A stretch of 64,000 nucleotides of DNA from Antedon bifida (GCA_963402885.1 OY727100.1:8828395-8892394), one strand, 5' to 3'; counted from the stretch's first letter, positions 49,727 through 62,792 are shown. Numbers and translations are program-made. Notes: generated by a model not told the origin, from the letters alone.

Positions 49727-52700
49727 TTAATTCATGGTGATGTCATACAAATTAAAAGTTATGAACTCAATATTTCTTCGACATAGGCCAAAGCAATAAG
49801 TACGTTCATAAAGACAACCAAATCTTTGCCTCCCCTCCTGAACATAGACTGCCAAATCCGAGTAAGCAGAGCCGCATCTTACCAGAGCCTTGGTTGTAGG
49901 ATTATCCCACATGTTCTCTCTGTCTTCGTTTTTACTTAAACGAACCGAAAGATTCATCCTCACTTTTGTGCAATTTGGATTGCTAAACAGCACCCAGCGA
50001 TCCTCCTTACCAGGTACTTTAAAACTAATAGTACTTCCCTGTAAATAAATGAGAAAACGATTTTAACTAGGCCTATTGTTTAGTTTACATTACTGTTTGG
50101 AAAAAATGTGGCAAGTAAAGCAAAATACTACTTGTGACGGGTTTGTCACACGGTAGTGAGCCCTCTATAGGTAAAGTGAGGGAGGCAAGATAAAGATGGA
50201 CGACAGCAACGTGTTTTGCTATATTGTTATTATTTACTCCAGCCAGCCTAACGAGTGAGCCTGTAACACTATACAAGCCAAACCAGTCGCTTGTCGGTAA
50301 TCCCCGAACTGAGATACAGCCTCTCGAATATGCAAAATCACGTTAAAGAAAATAGAAATAACAAATATGTTATCGATTAAATCTAACCTTTATGTATTGT
50401 AGAATCATACTGTGTTGTAATTTTTTTTAATGTTTTAACTAAAATAATAAAAATAAATTTTGTAAGGCTATGTTAGTGTAAGATGTCGAAAACTTGATCA
50501 ATTTTTCGCCTGTAGAATCGCATTTTCAAAGCTTCGTATGCCGCCATTTTCTAAACGAAATCTGGCTTGTTTACTATGAATATAAAGCTAATTTAAAGAG
50601 GTGTATTTATATTGGACAATAATTTCAGTTGTTCTTCATCCTAACCAATGATTTTACCTAATGACGAACGATGTATCCGGCTGTAAGTAAAAGTCGGATT
50701 ACAATATTGTTTCACCCTGCTGCTTTAGCCAGCTACATACATGAGAACTACTCATTCAGAAGCTATAAGCAAGCAGCAGTTAGAGTTCTAGATGCTGACG
50801 TTTTTGATAATTAGGACGGGTCATGCTCAGATTACAAACCCCAAAGCACATCTGGGAGAAGAGAGTATATGAAAACATTTGCTGATAATACAGTATAAGG
50901 CCCTGTTCAGACCCATGGCGTTAGACCGTTTTAGCGTACGACGCTAAAAGAATGTGTGTCTGAACAGTTGGGGATTAGCAATACAACGCGTCGTACGACG
51001 CTTGTAGCGTTATAGTGTAAAACGGTTGTACTACTAAAAATAGTATAATTGTGTTACAAATATAATACAATATTGTGTGTATAAATGTGGACGGACGTTT
51101 ATTAGATGGTAGTTGTGGGGGGGTGGGGGGTTGCGCTGGTAATTAATAATTTTATTGGGGAGGTGTTCTGGGCGTTTATTCAAATTAATAATTACCATCA
51201 TATTTGGTATAATTAATACATTATTCTGCGATAGAGTGAGCCGTTTTGGCCTAAGAAGGAAGACGTTTTAGACGGCTTGCAACATGGGCAAAAGTATCCC
51301 AGGGTCCTAACGGGACACAGGTAGCACACAGTATACATAAAGTCCCGGCAGCTTACTAAACAAACTCGGCTATCAGGGTTTCATTTTATTTCAAACAAAA
51401 GCTCTTATCATCAGTTCTCTCGATGTAATTTTATATACTTATTCCCCACAATATACTCCTATGTTTTATGAATATATTTAATTTGATCTTTATGTGCTAC
51501 TATACCTTCACACGTGCGGTCCGAAAATAAACAAAAAACTAAAATGGCTATCGCCCCCAACGGCCAACTTAGTTGAAACCAACCATGCAGGAAGTTGCAA
51601 GGTGATTGACACACCTTACCGTGAACCCGGAAATTACTTCTACCGCGCGTAGAGTTAAAAATCTACCGATGAAATCATTAATTTCTACAATCCCGTCTCC
51701 TTTTAGGCCTAGCTAGAGCCATTCACGCATTCATTCAAGCTAAAAACTAGCGTGGGACATCAAGTCACTCTTTCATATACAAGGCAGACTAGAATGGACA
51801 AGTTTTAGTGCTGAAAACCCCCTAACTCCTAACAAATTCAGTAAACAAGGGGAGCTGTGTCTTTTTTACTAGCAAGTTAGGGTTATTTTCAACCGACTAA
51901 TGACAATCCAATACAATACAATTCCTGCATCTCCATCATCAGGAGGCCTGCTTTATTTTCGTAAACAACACAAGAGCCGGGAAATGTATTTTACTACAAA
52001 ATAAAAAAAATAAAAACAGAAAATGGGCTGTACTATATTTTAAAAAATAAATGCTGTGAGTTATGTTTTATTTACGGCAAATTTTGTTCTAATTTTGTAG
52101 GGCTGAGATCTAGGCCTATATACAGTGGAAATAATGATGAAAACATGTGGGTAAGAGTGCATGAATATGCAACTAGACCTGAATTACGCACTTTCGTTGT
52201 AAGGATAATCGTACGCTATGGGTCTGAACACCTCATTTTTTTTCTCTGCGGTTTGTAATGTGACCTTGCTAGTAACGTTGTACGCTAAAATGGTCTAACT
52301 CCATGGGTCTGAACATAGCCTTATAATAGATGCATGTAGACGGTAATCTGTAAAATCTTGTTCAATAAATAATGACTTTCTTCTGTCAACCTAGGCCAGT
52401 ATTATAATAATTCACTGTCAAATAATGAAAACATTATTTTGGCTGTCTAGGCTGGTATTTACAATGAGTCCCATTTGACTGTCAATCTAGACCGATATTA
52501 TAATACTGTAATTCGCTGTCAGATAATCATTGAATTAGTATCAAAACAGTCCATATAATAGTAAAGTTTTTGTTTGTAATAAGCTACAATGTGTTCTAGG
52601 CTTGATGAAGTGACCCCCAGACTTGACCTTAGCAATAAAATAAACTAAAGTGACAGATAATGAGTCTGTTTAGTATAATAAAGTAAAATTATTTATACAT

Positions 52701-55700
52701 CATTTTTATTTAAATGATCATCTTTTATAGATTCAGTATTTTTTATTTTTCAACTTTCAATTGCACAATTATGACATATCAAAGCATGAATTCTTGTTGT
52801 ATTTTATTTACGTATACTATAACAAGGCCAACAGCCATTAAGTCGCGTGCTACAATGCATAGTGATACCAGACCGACAGACAGACAGACAGACCGACAGA
52901 CAGACCGACATAGTGAACTATAGAGTCGCGTCCACGCGACTAAAAAGAGAAAAGAAACGTTTAATTATAATAACCCAAAAACCATTGTCTGACAGACAGT
53001 TTTAGTATTTTTTTGCTTTAAATTACATTTTTCAGGTAAATAATTGTTTGGTTAACGTGAATAACTATTATGTGACAATAAAATGACACATTCAAAAACA
53101 ATTTTGAGGGGGGACAATATATCTTTAAAACTGTTACGTCAACAAGCGAGCGGCGTTTTTTGTAAGAAATATTTCTTGTTTACCATTATAAAACAGATAG
53201 TTAGCTGCATAATAATATGATATTATCTCCATGCGACTGATCTGGCTTGTCCCTGCATACAAATGGTTTGAGAAAGAAAATGGCACAATATTACCCATAA
53301 AAAGGTATATTATTATTTATTGGTTGAATGGTAATTTATCTCATAACATTGCTGAAAACGTGTAGAAACTGTACCTGTTGTCTACTCAATAGTCATGAAA
53401 GTTTAATGAAAATAAATTCGCTTTAGATAAAATTAGTTATTAACAATTAAATGGAATTTAGATTAAACCATTTTCCCCAAACACAGCTTGTGTTTTAACC
53501 TTACCACCAGAATGACTGGTTACACCTGTGTTATAACGTGGCTAATTTACATAAAGGTGATTGCGTGACAGGGTATAATTAATCAGCTCATAAGAGCATC
53601 GGTAATAAAATACTTTGTGTGAACAACCCGAAGTTTATATTGATTGGTAATGTTTCCTCCGAAGCGCGAAGAGTTAGCTGCCTCGATTACAACGCATACA
53701 TATTGACCTTATGACCTATTATGAAATAGATGATGAATTTAGTTTATAAGGATGGCTAGTAGTTATTTCTAAATCTAGGCCTATTTTGAAATATTGATTG
53801 TTGCTTTGGATTATACCGTGTGGAGTTTGTGGACGTTTGTTGCTGACTGATCGGATGATGTTGTAAACTTAGATTACAGGCTGGGTTGCGATTGATGCTA
53901 TAGCTTGAAACTTCATTGCATTATTATTAATATTATTTTTTATAAAAGACAGTAAAAATGGTTATCCTATATTACTAGAAGGAAAATGTTTCTAATTTCT
54001 GTTGTTATATAAGAAAAATGTATTTTTATCTAGTTATCGTCGATCGTTATCGTCCTAGTGAACCATAAGTACGGTAACTTGTTCATGTGATGGTCATGTG
54101 ACGCTTTTGGAATTGTATGTCAATATTATTTGCAAAACCGACCTCAGTCCCAAACCATGGTGGGGCCGAGTTTTTAAATTTAAAATGTATATTGACTTAT
54201 TATATAATGTATTCTCATTTCTACGTAAATTGTGTAAATAAAAAAGCTTACAATTTGTACAAATTTGCACAAGTTCCACCAATGAACCTCCTAAGCTGGT
54301 GACGTCACACAACGTCAAAACTATGTTATGGATTAAGGATTCAGCGATTTCCTAAGAATATTACAGGCATGATTTAGAATGTTTCAGAAATCATAGATCC
54401 GTCGACTCGGGCCTCCAGTATTATATCAATCACTTTGATATTACTGGCGTTACCACTGAACCCTTCCCACTCCTTCTCAAAAATCTTTCTTGTGTACGTC
54501 ACTGATTAGAACCTTGTAAAAACACGGATAAATCAGTCCGGTGTCACTTTCATGACCATTTTAGTCAGCTAGGCCAGATGGATCTATCTAAAACGTCAAC
54601 AATTGAAAGGGCTCGATTAATTTCGTTTTATCTAAGAAATATGACCACAGCAAGGGGAAGAATCGTGGTATTAAAGACCCCTTCCCTACAATTTGTGACG
54701 TTTGGTAAAAATAATGCATATATATTACTTTAAAAACATTAAACAAGGTCATTCCCTGTCTTAAATGTACGTTTTATGGTAAATTATGATAAAAAAAAAA
54801 AGTGAGAAACAATGCACTACCTAAGTAGCTAGCGGTGAATGACCTCTTGTAGACGGTTTAGGCCTAGCCTAGTTAGGTTTAGTTTTGTAGGCCTAGCTGG
54901 TAAACATCGGTAACGTACGGACATCGTACGCTAGCTATATACCTGCATTAATTGTCTTTCTATTTTTGCCAAACTCCGTTAATACAAATTGGGGAAAACT
55001 CGGTATTTTCGCTGAAAAGTTAGGAGTCTTCCATTTGTTTTGGCCTCACAATCGATCGAAATGTGGGTGAATTACAGAATGAAAAACGAAAATATCAATC
55101 CGCGCGCAATGCATTTTGGGATTTATAGCGGGCCGCTAAATTACTAGAATCGACTTATTTTTCACATTTTTAACTGTTTAAAGACGAAAAAAGTTATCTC
55201 AATAGGACCATATAGTATTTATTTTATATTAAATGTAGTTTGTGACCTTAAATTAGATCTAACAAAATGTAGGGAAGGGGTCTTTAAGCTTGCTATATGC
55301 ATTATTCTCTGAGAATAGGAAGTAGAGTCCTGAAGTGGATGAGAACAAAAATCTAACCTCACAGCCACCATTTGGTTCACGTAATGCCTCTATCACTTTT
55401 GATTCATTGAATGTTTCACAACCATCGGAGCTATAGCACTGAATACGTGGATACGAACCCCCAGTTCTACAGTTTATAATAACATTGTTTGATCCCATGT
55501 CAACTGGCTACAAAAAATCAAATTGTGTTAAATTAATAATACTAAAAAATATAATAATAATTAACATTATTTAATAATAATAAGTATTTTGTAAAGAAAT
55601 TATATGTGTTTAAATATACATAAATAAGCCTACTATAATATAATTCATTTAATAGGGCAAACAATATACTGTATAAGATGCAATGAATTTAGCAATCCAA

Positions 55701-58700
55701 TCCGTTTAGCCAGAGACTATATTATACTAAAACTGATAAACTAAATAACCATTCCAAGCCAAACAAAATCATCTCTACCACCACCAAGTACTTTTCACTA
55801 AAATCTTCGAAATTCAATTTACGATACCTGACATTCACTTCCTGACAGCGAAGGTGTTTCTTCGTTTTTGTTACGTTTCGCAAAGGGAATTAGCCCTCCC
55901 ATACTCCATGTTGCACCGTTATCGTTACTTATGATAGCAAAATTTCGACCCTCTGTATAATAATAACAAAAAAGAATTACTGTACGACAGGTTTTACCAA
56001 CTAGGATTAACTAGGATTGATATCGGTTAAAAAACTGTATCTCCATATTCCGGGGTTCACCTTGCTAATTGGAGGGAAGGAATATAAACTCTTTAGCACA
56101 TCAGTAACTTACTGGATTTATTGCCTTTCCATGCAACAGTTCCTGAAACAACTAACCTTCCTGACTCCAACTTGATGCCATGACCAGGTCCTGTATAATA
56201 AAATATATCGTTACTAATGGTCACATCTCGTTAAATATATCATAAATCACAATCAAAAGTAATTCTAAGTATGGCCCTATGAACGAATCAGCCAACACCG
56301 CTAAATGATAGGCTATATTCGTTGAATAAAATCCAATAACAGTACATTACAGAGTGAACCGACGGAGAGCGAGATATACATGTATGTGGAACATCAGTGG
56401 TCGAGTTAATTTCATTCTCACGTGAAAAAAAAAAAACGCAAATCAAACATGTTGATACTAGTCTGGCGATACAAATTGGATGAAAAAAAGTTGGCCCACT
56501 TCGCTGAGGTTCACCGGAGGTTCAATTTTGTTGATAATATGTCGTCAAATTTAAAACATAGCGATACGTTGATTAATTCACAATGTGGCCGTACAATATT
56601 TTTATTGCATTTAAGGCAACATTGTGACGTATTTCAAGGTTTCATTTACGTTCGTAAGATCGCGATCAAAAACAATACCTCGTAGCCCGAAGCTGGAACG
56701 TGGGTTACGTTGTAGTTTCCCCTTTTTCTTAATTTAAATATCTGATGAAAGGGCTTTTATATATTATATGTTTGTAATCTTTGATTATTACGTAATATAT
56801 CATAAACAGTAATATCCAACAAAATAATATACCAATGGCACAATAAGATGGTATTCCAGCATTTAAATCTTTGAAAGAAAAGATGTCATCAACTGGTAGT
56901 TCAATGGAATGCTCCCACGTATTTCCACCGTCATAACTGTGTTTGATCAATACATTCCATTTACGGTCCGGACTACCTTTTACGTCACCTTGCTTCATGT
57001 TTTCCGGAAAGGTATTAAACAGTAAAATGATGTGAGTATCGTCGACAACAATAGGAACAGGATTCATTGGCCTCAAACTGTTATCATCTGAGGCTCTAAT
57101 TTGAATGTAGAATTTAAAAAAGCAGGTATTATTAAAAGTAAAGTAATATTGTATTAATTGGTCAGAAGTTTGAAACTGAATTAAAAGTAATAATCATATA
57201 ATATACATATTTACACCACTATATATAGTTTTACGTATATACCATGGTCAATCGATGTACTGATTCCGTATAGTACCATGTTGTCTTTTTATTCTTTTGA
57301 GTATTATGTTTATCTGTTGTTAAACCTAAACTGCAATACCTCAGGTAGTAAGACATACAAAGTAATACTAAAATTTAAACCTGGTTTCACTTGATGCTTC
57401 TGGTCCCTCAGGATATATGCATGTTTCGGGAAGAAACCAGTTCACACTGTCACCCTGTAAAACTCCTTTCTTAACTACCATATTCATCCGGCCCCAGTCG
57501 TCTTTTCCATCCAGTCGCTTTTCGGAAAACGCCAAGAAATGGCCATTTTGAAACACCAGAGCAGGAATGCTAGATTAGAAGAAAACATTAACAAGATTAA
57601 CAAATTAAAATGTCTTATTAAATAGAAATAGTTATTTAATAATTACCGGTATGTTGGTTTCTTCCGACAGGCAGACTTAAACACAGTTTCTGAAAAATAC
57701 AATTTCAACACCATTGTATTCTGTAATATTACAGTACATAAAGGCCAATTTACACAGAGCACAATATATAACATTGGGAACGAGAATTGTGGATAAGTGA
57801 ACTCCGTGAACATTATAAAGTAATGAGTAATGTCTAAATTTGACATATCGGTGGAATATTTTGATCCAACAATACAAGAATGGGCGAGATGGATCACCAG
57901 GTTTTACAACTACCTAGTGGCGGCGAACGTGACTGCTGACGTAAGGAAGAGAGCACATAATAACTACACTGTATTGACCAAATAAGCGCAGTATTGATCT
58001 AGCACATTTTTAGCTAATTTTGCACATTTAAGCACATAAATACCTCTTATATAACCTTTTTTCTCTTTATTTTACTGCTAATGCTGTTTTATTCAATGCT
58101 TAAGCTATGTTTTTCTATTGCTAAGTTTGCTTTTTAATTAAAACTGATATTGCTATTTTTAGAATTGCTATAGCTCTTTTTTGCACTGCTAATGCTATTC
58201 TATTGACATGCTCTTAACTGTTCCTTAAGCTGCTGAAACTGCTAATATGCTCTAAAGTTTAGCTGAAGCTTCTGAAACTGCTAATGTTTTATGAAATGCT
58301 TTAAAGTGTTGCTAAAGCTGCTGAAACTGCTAAATATTCTGATGCTCTGAAGTGTACGTAAGCTACTGAAAACTGCTAATATATTCTTACATGCTGTAAG
58401 ATCACGAAACCTAAGACCCAAGATCTAAGATTACAAATTCTAAGAAATACGACGGCTTAAAAACAATAAATAATAATCACAAACAGAAATAAACTCACAA
58501 TATTTTCGCCCATTGAGTAAATAATGTTTCACAACAAACACACTGGACGGTTTGTTTGTTGATATATCTTTACTCCATTGTGTTGGTTTCAGGGGGTGTT
58601 TCCCTTCGCACCTGCATTGTATTTTGAATCCAAATTAATTCAACTAACTTTATTCTGAATACCACACCTTAGAATTAGACCTCATAAGTACTTTTAAGAA

Positions 58701-61675
58701 AGAGATTAACATTAAAAAGTATCAAATAAATACTTGGTATTATTTATAAATAAAAATTGGTGATTTTACAGACGTGTTTCTTGCACGTCTAAATTTAATG
58801 CATTTATTGGTGAAATGCACGTTTAATTTGTTCAATATATCTATATATAAATTTACGTAAGGGCAAAATTCGGTAAATCGCGCGTTATTTCTAGAATATT
58901 TACTCGATGGTATATGAAGTTGGTTGTTTACTAATTAAATTGAGTTAGATAATTAGTTATTGACAATTAAAACGAATTTAGGTTCAACGATTTGCCCCAA
59001 ATAGGGGTGTTTTCCAATCGTGGTATACACTGTCTAATGCATGTCCATCTTGAAAAATACCCGCATACAATAATACGAGGATGATTCGCATTTTCCTATC
59101 TCCTCCTACAATAATTGTTTTTAATGGCTGAAAACGGATTGAACAGCTCGAGTGCAGCATCATAATGTTGAAGACAGGCCGATTTTCTTTAAAAATACTA
59201 TTTTGATAGATTTAATATACGTTTATACAAATGTACTGATTTGCGATGAATGGAACATTCCAAATTATTTGGTTAAACCATGCTTGCATACCTCCATGAT
59301 TTAACACAAGTAGGTAAATTTATGGGCCCTTTGAGGATAAACATAAATAGTATTGTAAAGCTATACAATACTGTAAATAGGTATTAACCACCTTTGATCG
59401 CCATTTGAATCGCAAATTTCTTATAATATAAACAAATATACTAATAAACTTTATTACTGTGAGTGTGGGTAGCCCCTACTTTTAGATTATAAACACATAA
59501 TAATATAATACTTTATTACTGACAGTTGCTTCTCAACGTTTGTATTAATTAATAATTACAAAAATATAAACGTCGTGGTGGTGTATCGTTGCATGTACTT
59601 TACTATTTCAATCGACTATGACAGTGACAATTTTAACAGTTATTAAATCGGAAATGTTTTACTCTATTTAGTGTTATATTATTTATAGGCCTATTTAAAA
59701 AAAACCCAACCCTCAACCCTAATGTTAGATACAAAACACAAATTGGGCTTGTTTAAATGAGTCCAAATCAAATATTTGGACTCATTTTGTCAGAAGTTTC
59801 TCTTTTGGAAGTAATTCGCAGGGTGCTAATTTTGGTTGACTACATAAATACATAAATAAACGACAATGCTTTATAGTCATGCGGTACGTACATTTGAAAT
59901 CGCCAGTTTTTTGACGCTGAAATTACTATGTATTCGAGACCCATATGTGGGCACGACCTAGACGAGCGTACCATCTAGTTTTGTAAATTTGTCAATAAAA
60001 ATGCTGTAATATGTTACTGCTGATACTTTTCTATTTCCAAAGAATATTAATCAATCTTAAAATCAGCAACTTACTCTAGGCCTAGTCATAAGGGCGACGT
60101 AAGGGGATATGATGAATTTGTCGATTTTATTCTTAAAGTTAGCAAAACTGTGTAAAGTATCAACAGTAACATTTTATTTGTATTGACAGTGACAAAATAT
60201 ACTGAATTGAACATGATTTTCACCAAAAAATGAATTAAATAGATGGATTCCACATATTTTTTAGCCCTCTATTAGTGTTACTCTTTTGGCGTTCCATAGA
60301 AACAAAATATTGAACATAGAGTATGCGTCGTTTGCATGAGAAAAATGTCTGTAAAATCATCAATTTATTTAAAGAATTTATTGTTATTTTATTGATTCTT
60401 CTTCATCTAATTATAAGGTGTGATATTCAGGATAAAGTTGGTTAACAAATTTAGAGTTAAAATACAAGGAAGGTGCGAAAGAGAACTATTGGTAATCTTA
60501 GGTCTTGGGTCTTAGGTTTCGTGATCGTAGGTCTTAGTCGGTCTTAGCTTTCGTGATCTTAGGTTTCGTGGCACCTTATTCTATCGTTGTTCAAGAGTAG
60601 GACATTATCAACACAGTGATATTCAAAGAGTACACGCAGAGGAAATTCTTCACGTGGTAGAAACAAGCAGCGATAACGACCAAAGTTCACGCGGTAATTG
60701 AAAACGCGGGAATCAAACTGGACGTACGTGCGCGAGTCCTGTCAATCAAACAGAACGAGGGTTCTCAGATGATATCGACAGTGACCAATCAATTTATTTA
60801 TTTTTTTATTAATTTTTTTTATTCCATCGAAACCAACAGCGATGATTACCGCCACTAACAAGTTTGATACAAACAAGTAATGACTGTTTAAAGCACCTTG
60901 ATTGGTCCTAACATTGATCAGGGGCTTCTCTCGTCCAGTGTCCACCTTGACCAGAGAAAAGGCATGAGCCAATACGTCTGAGGCAGATACTAGATGCAGG
61001 GGCTGCCATAAGAGTCAGCAATGCTGATTTCAAATGCCTAACAGGATCCCAGCTCCATATACAGCACCCGATATTCCCGGATGGTCTCCCATCCAAGCTC
61101 TAACCAGGCCCAACGTTGCTTAACTTCGGTGATCTGACGAGAACCGGTGTTTCAACGTGGTATTAAGTAATAATAAGGTACTGTAGCTAGAAGTAATTTC
61201 AAACTATTTAAAATGTAAATGATGTTAATCTTGAAATGCTAATTGATACTCAAGCTGATAATACTATAATGTCTGCTGATACCTACAACAAATATTTATT
61301 TATAATATTAAAATTGACCCTTGACATGAATTGACTCGGCAGCGTTTCACTCTTGTAATGCACTACGGTGCGCCGTTCGGGACATTACTCATTTTGTCGA
61401 CATAATACAATTATGTGACACATAATCGAAAGACTTGGTTTATGATCATGCATAATTTGTGTCTGCCGAACCGTTTCCAGCAAAAATTCAGAGAAATTAG
61501 TAGTTTGAACATTTGTGATGCAAAAAAGTGCGCGATAAATCATCAGAACGCATGAACTCGAAAAAAAATATATAATAAATATTCAAATTAAAATTGCAGA
61601 TTTTCGTTTGGAATTCGTGTGGACAAATAAATTTCGAGACTTACTTGTACCATCTGTTGAGTTTGTACATCCCAT
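49727..61675 (-). CDS. NEU2/3/4-type exo-alpha-sialidase, 8 coding exons
   Basis: Removes terminal sialic acid from glycolipids or glycoproteins. Coding exons: 61645-61675, 57647-57689, 57381-57569, 56833-57095, 56113-56190, 55828-55952, 55358-55507, 49727-50038. All have AG/GT borders, phases agree, and the total is 1191 nt (396 aa), the usual length. Landmarks: PTYRIPALVF (Arg25); AFSEKRLDGKDD (Arg43, acid/base Asp48); LRPMNP; Asp boxes SYDGGNTW and SNDNGATW plus a degenerate SSDGCETF; GPGHGIKLESGRLVVSG; SECQ (Glu241); NCRTGG (Arg257); KVRMNL (Arg320); and SAYSDL (Tyr352) before FGCLYE. The Arg triad, Asp, Glu and Tyr needed for catalysis are all present. The start MGCTNS fits N-myristoylation plus palmitoylation, which suggests a membrane-bound form (inference). 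Exon 2 is open upstream of this ATG for five codons, so another start is possible. The last intron (5.3 kb) is full of transposons. Confidence 0.94.
50894..52325. mobile_element. 1424-bp non-autonomous DNA transposon with ~45-bp TIRs
   Basis: The left aggccctgttcagacccatg with gcgttagaccgttttagcgt and the complement of the right end, aggctatgttcagacccatg with gagttagaccattttagcgt, pair over about 45 bp. The flanks on both sides are TATA, so the duplication is TATA or just TA. Aligning the uninterrupted repeat A copy confirms that these bases are an insertion. No transposase frame is present. Superfamily unassigned. Confidence 0.88.
52815..52945 (+). mobile_element. RTE-type LINE/SINE 3' end
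   Basis: Contains 'gtcgcgtgctacaatgcata', a (gaca/gacc)n run and the ending 'gtgaactatagagtcgcgtc' with 'cacgcgactaaaaag'. This gaca-run plus 'actatagagtcgcg...cgcgactaaaa' end is familiar from RTE-type elements of marine invertebrates. Only the 3' end is present. Confidence 0.6.
52960..53125 (+). repeat. Partial relative of the 9.1-kb TTAA MITE
   Basis: Shares 'ttgctttaaattaca', 'aggtaaata' and the right terminal 'ggggacaatatatctttaa' with the element at 9111-9463. The left terminal repeat is not recognisable. Confidence 0.65.
54671..55287. mobile_element. 609-bp TTAA element, complete
   Basis: TTAA (54671-54674) and TTAA (55284-55287) flank inverted repeats agaccccttccctacaatttg and (complement) agaccccttccctacattttg. 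The interior has no open frame but carries segments shared with 18873-19300 and 5015-5220. The TTAA duplication points to piggyBac- or Kolobok-type mobilisation. Its right end is about 70 bp from the splice donor of sialidase coding exon 7 (55358-55507). Confidence 0.88.
58020..58395. repeat. Degenerate tandem repeat, 'gctgaaactgctaa' units
   Basis: Units such as 'gctgctgaaactgctaatat', 'gctctaaagtttagctgaag' and 'gctgaagcttctgaaactgc' recur four or more times with a period of about 60 bp and many changes. It abuts the left end of the inverted-repeat element at 58397. Confidence 0.7.
58397..60570. mobile_element. 2.1-kb inverted-repeat element in the first sialidase intron
   Basis: The left taagatcacgaaacctaaga with cccaagatctaagatta (58397-58433) is the near-exact complement of 60493-60529. 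Beyond the right arm the motif ttaggtttcgtgatc and its relatives repeat (to about 60570), giving a foldback-like end. The interior has no supported gene. A stretch at 58920-59010 resembles 53400-53480. Confidence 0.65.
60820..61163 (-). mobile_element. Second 5S-headed SINE, different body
   Basis: On the minus strand the 5S-like part runs 61163-61056: taccacgttgaaacaccggt, 'ccgaagttaagcaacgttgg', 'agcttggatgggagaccatc' and 'gggaatatcgggtgctgtat'. It lacks about ten bases of the 5S start. It then enters a body, 'ggagctgggatcctgttagg' with 'tctggtcaaggtggacactg', that does not resemble the composite SINE at 43.8 kb. It lies in the first coding intron of the sialidase. Confidence 0.75.
61056..61163 (-). 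rRNA. 5S rRNA-derived SINE head, 5'-trimmed (not a functional gene)
   Basis: Carries the conserved 5S A-, intermediate- and C-box region and the 3' stem sequence, but lacks the first bases and continues straight into SINE body. Treated as a pol III promoter of a retroposon. Confidence 0.75.
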
Positions 61676-62792
61676 TGTAGTCTTAGATGCAACTGTAAAA
61701 AAAAAATAAAGGCTTTAGAAGCGTGATGCTAAATATAGAATACATAATTAATATAAAATATAGAAAGTTGAATCTCCCGTGCTTTCTAGTCCAAAAATAA
61801 AACAAAACAGGTTTAATTGCTGTGTAGCAACATGGAACTATTATAGCTCCATAATCAGCTATTCATATTTTGGACAGAATTTTGACCTCCCAAAATTACG
61901 GCTTTCGCTCTGTGGGTGCATATAAAACGAAGACCAAAGACCCAAATACGAAGATCCATGTTTTTAAAATTGTATTTGAATGATAACACACCAGGCTAAC
62001 ACAATATCAAGGGTCATTATTTTGTACACATCCAAACGGATGCTCGCTGGTTAGTGTAAAGTACGTACATGCCGTCTGAATGTTGGATTTTATAAAAAAA
62101 AAAACAATAAAACCCAAAAAAAACACGTGTGAATTCATGTCACCAGTCAAGTTGTTTGCCCCATTAATAAAAAATGAAAAATTGCAAATGGCAGTCCTCG
62201 AATTATTTTTTCTATAGGCCTATAACTTTTTTGATTTATATTTTCCCAGTTGAAAATAATTGTAGATAATTTTATATTCCACATAACAGAAATATTGGCA
62301 GTACCTTTCTGATCAAATATTGCGATAACAGAAACAGGAATTGCATTTCCCATTTCATATTTCAAATTCAAACCCGCCCCTAAAGTAGGTCTTTTGTGGA
62401 CATTTTGTATTGTCCATATATCTGCTTACAGCACTCATGCAATTTTCAATATCTAGCTTATCTCTTAATTTTCGTGACAACTGATACGCTTTCGTATATT
62501 TAGATGGTTATATTAGGTTCTGAGATTACAGATAATATTCGGTAGAGTACTGTTTACCGCAACGTATGAAATACGATGCCGACATGACATAAAACGAAGA
62601 GTAGGCCTACATGTCCACTGGATTGGCTGATCTGTCATAATACGAGAATTTAAATAACGTTATTTTTAACAGTTGAGCATACCTAATGTTCACATCTGTC
62701 AACGCATACCATAGGTATTACTTCATCAGTATTAGGTTAAAAAATAAATAAACCATACTTTACCCCCACTCGTATATTTTAAAAAAACTTAC

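Larger units (their letters stand above)
50719..53180 (+). repeat. Dispersed repeat A, copy interrupted by three insertions
   Basis: Segments 50719-50897, 52322-52790 and about 53140-53180 line up in order with 1413-2090. The gaps are filled by an inverted-repeat element (50898-52321), an RTE 3' end (about 52815-52945) and a relative of the 9.1-kb MITE (about 52960-53125). It lies in the last sialidase intron, in plus orientation. Confidence 0.75.

Noticed and set aside
56422-56685. 87-codon plus-strand frame in a sialidase intron
   Set aside because: It starts in a poly(A) run (lysines) and has no recognisable features; chance frame.
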